A DNA stretch of 64,000 nucleotides. Origin: Propionibacteriaceae bacterium UBA7704 (GTDB lineage Bacteria; Actinomycetota; Actinomycetes; Propionibacteriales; Propionibacteriaceae). The stretch lies in contig DLGC01000016.1 of the NCBI GenBank assembly GCA_002482525.1, forward strand, positions 66,867 through 130,866. The letters are read 5' to 3'. Shown in pieces: positions 61,053 through 64,000 of the stretch. The notes under the pieces were generated by a model. It made no database searches and was not told where the DNA came from. It was given only the letters and a program-made list of their open reading frames with translations. Each line of letters opens with the position of its first letter. Position 1 is the first letter of the stretch. The position numbers and the translations under genes were made by a program.

Positions 61053-62939
61053 TCAGGGAGTGACGATCGAGAAGTTCGGATCGCCCTTGTCGAGGACGCC
61101 CAGCAGCCGCGGCAGCACGGAGATCTCGCCGTCGAAGCTGAAACCAGCGCCGGATAACGCCGAGGGATCGCCGGTGAGCAACAGGGGCAGAGCGCGCTTC
61201 GGGCAGCTGATGGTCAGCTCGGCCTGATCGGTCTTAGCCGCCGAGGTGTAGGTCAGTACGCCGTTGGACAGGGTGAGCCGGTAGTGGTCGGTGGAGTCGC
61301 TGAAGGCGATGTCGACGCTCAGCTTCTCGTCCCAGGCGCGGGGGCCGTTGACAGTGACGGCGATGGCGTCGAAGAGCATCTCCGGGCTGAGTGCGGCCAC
61401 CAGGTCGTCCGACGCCGTGGAAGCCGGAGTGCCGAACTTGCCTTGGCGCAGTTCGTAGGCGCCCGACAGATAGAAATTGCGCCAGGTGCCGTTCTCGCAG
61501 CCGTAGCCGAGTTGCTCGTAGGTATCGGCGAGTAACTCGCGGGCGTCCGCGTGGTCAGGCTCGGCGAAGATCACGTGGTTGACGACCTCCGCCACCCAGC
61601 GGAAATCACCAGCGTCAAACGAGGTCCGGGCCTTGGCCACCACAGCGTCGGCGCCGCCCATGAACTCCACATAGCGCTTGGCGGCCTCCACTGGCGGGTG
61701 CTGCCACAGGTGGGCAGGGTTGCCATCGAACCACCCCAGGTAACGCTGATAGATGGCTTTCACGTTGTGGTTGACGCTGCCGTAATAGCCGTGGGTGCTC
61801 CACGCCTGCTCCAGAGCCGGTGGGAGCGTGAAATTCTCGGCGATCTCGGCGCCGACCAGGCCTTGGTTGAGCAGGCGGACGGTCTGATCGTGCAGATAGG
61901 CATACAGATCCCGCTGCATCGAGAGGAACGTCACCAGCTTGTCCGCACCCCAGGTGGGCCAGTGGTGGGACGCGAAGCCGACCTCGGCCACACCGCCCCA
62001 TAACTCGATGGTTTCTGTCAGGTACTGCGACCAGCCGTGCGGATCGCGCACCACCGCGCCGCGCAGCGTCAAGATGTTGTGCAGATTGTGGGTGGCGTCC
62101 TCGGCCAGACAGACGGCTTTGAAGTCGGGGAAGTAGAACATCATCTCCGAAGGTGCCTCGGTGTCGGGAGCCATCTGGAACACGATGCGCACCCCGTCGA
62201 CCACCTCCTCTTGGCCGGTGGTGGTGATCATCACCGTCGGGTTGATCATCGTGACAGTACCGGCGGAGGTGGTCTGGCCCAGGCCTGCGCCGACCCCGCC
62301 AGCGGGGTTGCGGGGCAGTAGGGCGCCATACATGTAACCCGCCCTACGAGACATGGCGGTGCCTGCGTAGACATTCTCGGCGATGGAGTGGCCCACGAAT
62401 CCCTCCGGTGCCAGGATCGGCACGGCCCCGGAATCGACATCGGCCTGGTCGACGACACCGCGAACCCCACCGAAATGGTCCAGGTGGGAGTGGGTGTAGA
62501 TCACCCCGGTGACCTTCCGATCACCGCGATGGTGCCGGTAGAGCGCCATGGCCGCTGCTGCGCACTCGGCGCTGATCAGCGGGTCGATGACGATCACGCC
62601 CGTGGTGCCCTCGACGAAGGTGATGTTCGACAGGTCCATGCCGCGTACCTGATAGATGCCCTCCACGACCTCGAACAGTCCGTCGCGGGCATTGAGTGTG
62701 GATTGCCGCCACAGGCTCGGATTGACGGTGTCGGGCGCGTCCCCGGTGACGAAGTCGTAGGAGGCGTTGTCCCAGACGGTTCGGCCGTCATCGGTACGAA
62801 CGACGCACGGGTCGAGGCGTCCGATGAAGCCACGCTCGGTGGCATCGAAATCGTCGGTGTCAGCAAAGGGCATGGACGCAAGCACCGCCCGTTGCTGATC
62901 GATGATTGCCTGAGTGGCCGGTTTGGTGGAGGTTGTCAT
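61053..62939 (-). CDS. Alkylsulfatase-like metallo-beta-lactamase-fold enzyme (SdsA1/BDS1 family)
   Basis: The 628-residue protein has the family order. An N-terminal MBL domain carries VIYTHSHLDHFGGVRG near residue 150 and FPDFKAVCLAEDATHNLHNILTLRGA. A helical dimerisation domain follows (WLADxYEQLGYGCENGTWRNFYLSGAYELR-like), then a C-terminal SCP2-like domain (AELTISCPKRALPLLLTGDPSAL). Family members hydrolyse primary or secondary alkyl sulfates such as SDS. No secretion signal is seen, so it is cytoplasmic. It stands alone. Confidence 0.9.
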   Translation of the reverse strand: MTTSTKPATQAIIDQQRAVLASMPFADTDDFDATERGFIGRLDPCVVRTDDGRTVWDNASYDFVTGDAPDTVNPSLWRQSTLNARDGLFEVVEGIYQVRGMDLSNITFVEGTTGVIVIDPLISAECAAAAMALYRHHRGDRKVTGVIYTHSHLDHFGGVRGVVDQADVDSGAVPILAPEGFVGHSIAENVYAGTAMSRRAGYMYGALLPRNPAGGVGAGLGQTTSAGTVTMINPTVMITTTGQEEVVDGVRIVFQMAPDTEAPSEMMFYFPDFKAVCLAEDATHNLHNILTLRGAVVRDPHGWSQYLTETIELWGGVAEVGFASHHWPTWGADKLVTFLSMQRDLYAYLHDQTVRLLNQGLVGAEIAENFTLPPALEQAWSTHGYYGSVNHNVKAIYQRYLGWFDGNPAHLWQHPPVEAAKRYVEFMGGADAVVAKARTSFDAGDFRWVAEVVNHVIFAEPDHADARELLADTYEQLGYGCENGTWRNFYLSGAYELRQGKFGTPASTASDDLVAALSPEMLFDAIAVTVNGPRAWDEKLSVDIAFSDSTDHYRLTLSNGVLTYTSAAKTDQAELTISCPKRALPLLLTGDPSALSGAGFSFDGEISVLPRLLGVLDKGDPNFSIVTP

Positions 62940-63142
62940 GTGGGGGTGTCCTTCCCGTAAAGGAGTGGGTTGAGACGCGGCTGTGCGTCACCCAACCGAA
63001 TTGGGAGTCAGTCTGAATATCACGCTAGCCGGATACCTCAGCCTTGGTGGCTGGTTTGAATCTTCGCTGGGTAGCGCTACCTAGGGTTTACTTCTCCCAG
63101 GTGTCCGCAACTGCGGACGCCTCAGGTCGGGAAGGAGGCATC

Positions 63143-63943
63143 GTGCCCGCAGTGGATCGTTGGTATAGCGCCTACCTGTTCGACCTGGATGGCACCATCT
63201 ACCTCGGTGATGAGGTACTGCCCGGCGTCGTGGCGACCTTGGCGCGCATTCGCGAACGCGGGCTACCGGTGCGATTCCTGTCGAACAATCCGACCAAGAG
63301 CCCGGCGGAGTACTTGGAGAAGCTGGCTCGCTTCGGTGTGGCCGCTCAGCAGTCGGAGATCGTCAACACCTTGGTGACCACGACCGGTTGGTTGCGGACG
63401 CACCGTCCGGACGCGGTGGTGTTTCCGATCGGGGAGCAGCCGCTGATCGACGCCCTCGATCAGGCCGGGATCGCGATGAGTGATGACCCGGCGCACATTG
63501 ATGTGGTGTTGGCCAGCTACGACCGCAGCTTCGACTATCGCAAGCTTCAGATCGCCTTCGACGCGCTGTGGTTCCACAAGCGCGCGGTGCTGATGTCGAC
63601 CAACCCGGACCGGTATTGCCCCTTCCCCGGCGGACGCGCCGAGCCCGATGCCGCCGCCATCGTGGCCGCGATCGAAGCCAGCACCGGGGTGGTTTGTGAG
63701 CGGACTTTCGGCAAACCCTCGGCGCAGATGCTGGAGGTCATCGGTGACGGGCTGGGCGTCCCATTGAGTGAGGCGATCATGGTCGGCGACCGGCTCGCCA
63801 CCGATATCGCGATGGCTCGCCGAGCCGGCATGGACGCCGCGTTGGTGCTCACCGGCGATTCTCGCCGCGAAGACACTGATGGAGTGCCCGAATCCGATCG
63901 TCCCACCTGGGTTGTGGAGACGCTCGCCGATTTACTGCCGTAG
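63143..63943 (+). CDS. HAD-IIA family phosphatase (NagD-like)
   Basis: GTG at 63143 follows GGGAAGGAGGCATC. The 266-residue protein has YLFDLDGTIYLGDEVLPG (HAD motif I and IIA loop), RFLSNNPTKSPAEYLEKL (motif II), the type IIA cap (VVLASYDRSFDYRKLQIA), FGKPSAQMLEVI (Lys) and IMVGDRLATDIAMARRAGMDAALVLTG (motif III). NagD-type enzymes dephosphorylate nucleoside monophosphates or sugar phosphates; specificity is not assignable here. Confidence 0.9.
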   Translation: MPAVDRWYSAYLFDLDGTIYLGDEVLPGVVATLARIRERGLPVRFLSNNPTKSPAEYLEKLARFGVAAQQSEIVNTLVTTTGWLRTHRPDAVVFPIGEQPLIDALDQAGIAMSDDPAHIDVVLASYDRSFDYRKLQIAFDALWFHKRAVLMSTNPDRYCPFPGGRAEPDAAAIVAAIEASTGVVCERTFGKPSAQMLEVIGDGLGVPLSEAIMVGDRLATDIAMARRAGMDAALVLTGDSRREDTDGVPESDRPTWVVETLADLLP

Positions 63944-63956
63944 TCACGCTGGGGCT

Positions 63957-64000
63957 GAGTCCATAAAGCACCTCGCCAGGTTTCGAGACGCTCACTTCGT
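63957..64000. repeat. Long inverted-repeat element, copy 3 (runs off window)
   Basis: GAGTCCAT...CTCGCCAGGTTTCGAGACGCTCACTTCGT repeats the start of copy 1 (60494 onward) and continues past the window end. Confidence 0.8.

Noticed and set aside
1..64000. CRISPR arrays, prophage, insertion sequences
   Set aside because: No regularly spaced direct repeats, cas, transposase or phage structural genes are visible in any frame.

Overview
The window is chromosomal DNA from a high-GC Gram-positive bacterium (Actinomycetota). Supporting signs are heavy G/C use at third codon positions, frequent GTG starts, many 1-4 base stop/start overlaps, an actinobacterial RNase P RNA, DprE1/DprE2 cell-wall epimerase genes, a Zur-type set of zinc-free ribosomal proteins, two type I glutamine synthetases with glnE, and GlnR-like sites. 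The repeat families and the tRNA Glu/Asp/Phe grouping would suit the Propionibacteriales, but that placement is inference. No phage, integrase, insertion sequence or CRISPR array was seen; this is mostly ordinary core and niche-adaptation chromosome.

Layout. 1-4.7 kb: end of an MgtE-N/CBS protein, a DUF1003 protein, Mrp ATPase, a CoA-ester lyase, a stress protein and a small membrane protein, closed by a strong terminator facing trpB2. 4.7-9.9 kb: TrpB2, aminopeptidase P, a coiled-coil zinc-ribbon protein, an LCMT-type methyltransferase and an SdpI protein. 9.95-13.1 kb: rnpB, then a divergent zinc-starvation locus around one Zur-like palindrome. rpmB-rpmG-rpsN lie to the left; rpmE2-rpmJ-cobW-like-rpmF-HU lie to the right. 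All the ribosomal proteins are cysteine-free in the zinc-binding positions, and the CobW-like protein has lost its GTPase motifs. 13.6-27.5 kb: a GT-C membrane protein, map, glnA2, a four-gene MacAB-like exporter with two adaptor proteins, a sterol-carrier-like protein, glnE and two membrane proteins. 27.5-33 kb: GH65 phosphorylase with its HAD phosphatase, then dprE1-dprE2. 33-39 kb: a polyamine-type ABC importer with a YtcJ-like amidohydrolase, preceded by GlnR-like half-sites. 39-45.8 kb: a PhnP-like hydrolase, PadR/DUF2812 pair, aminodeoxychorismate lyase, two secreted or membrane proteins, an orphan gene and glnA1. 46-51.8 kb: a dipeptide/oligopeptide ABC operon whose dppC is split by a one-base frameshift. 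51.8-58.1 kb: an MGT glycosyltransferase, tRNA-Phe, tRNA-Asp, an MGDG-synthase-like glycosyltransferase, tRNA-Glu, two secreted SH3/ARB-07466-like proteins with similar folded leaders, and a zincin. 58.1-64 kb: a membrane-anchored protein resembling the GroEL apical domain, guanine deaminase, tRNA-Lys, a block of long inverted repeats, an alkylsulfatase-like enzyme and a HAD-IIA phosphatase.

Two regulatory themes join distant genes. Nitrogen: glnA1, glnA2 and the polyamine importer share a three-half-site GlnR-like pattern, and glnE encodes the enzyme that would adenylylate GlnA1. Zinc: one palindrome appears to control eight genes. The least explained items are the GroEL-apical-like membrane protein, the GTPase-dead CobW protein with an HU gene in the zinc operon, and the shared leaders of the two SH3 proteins.
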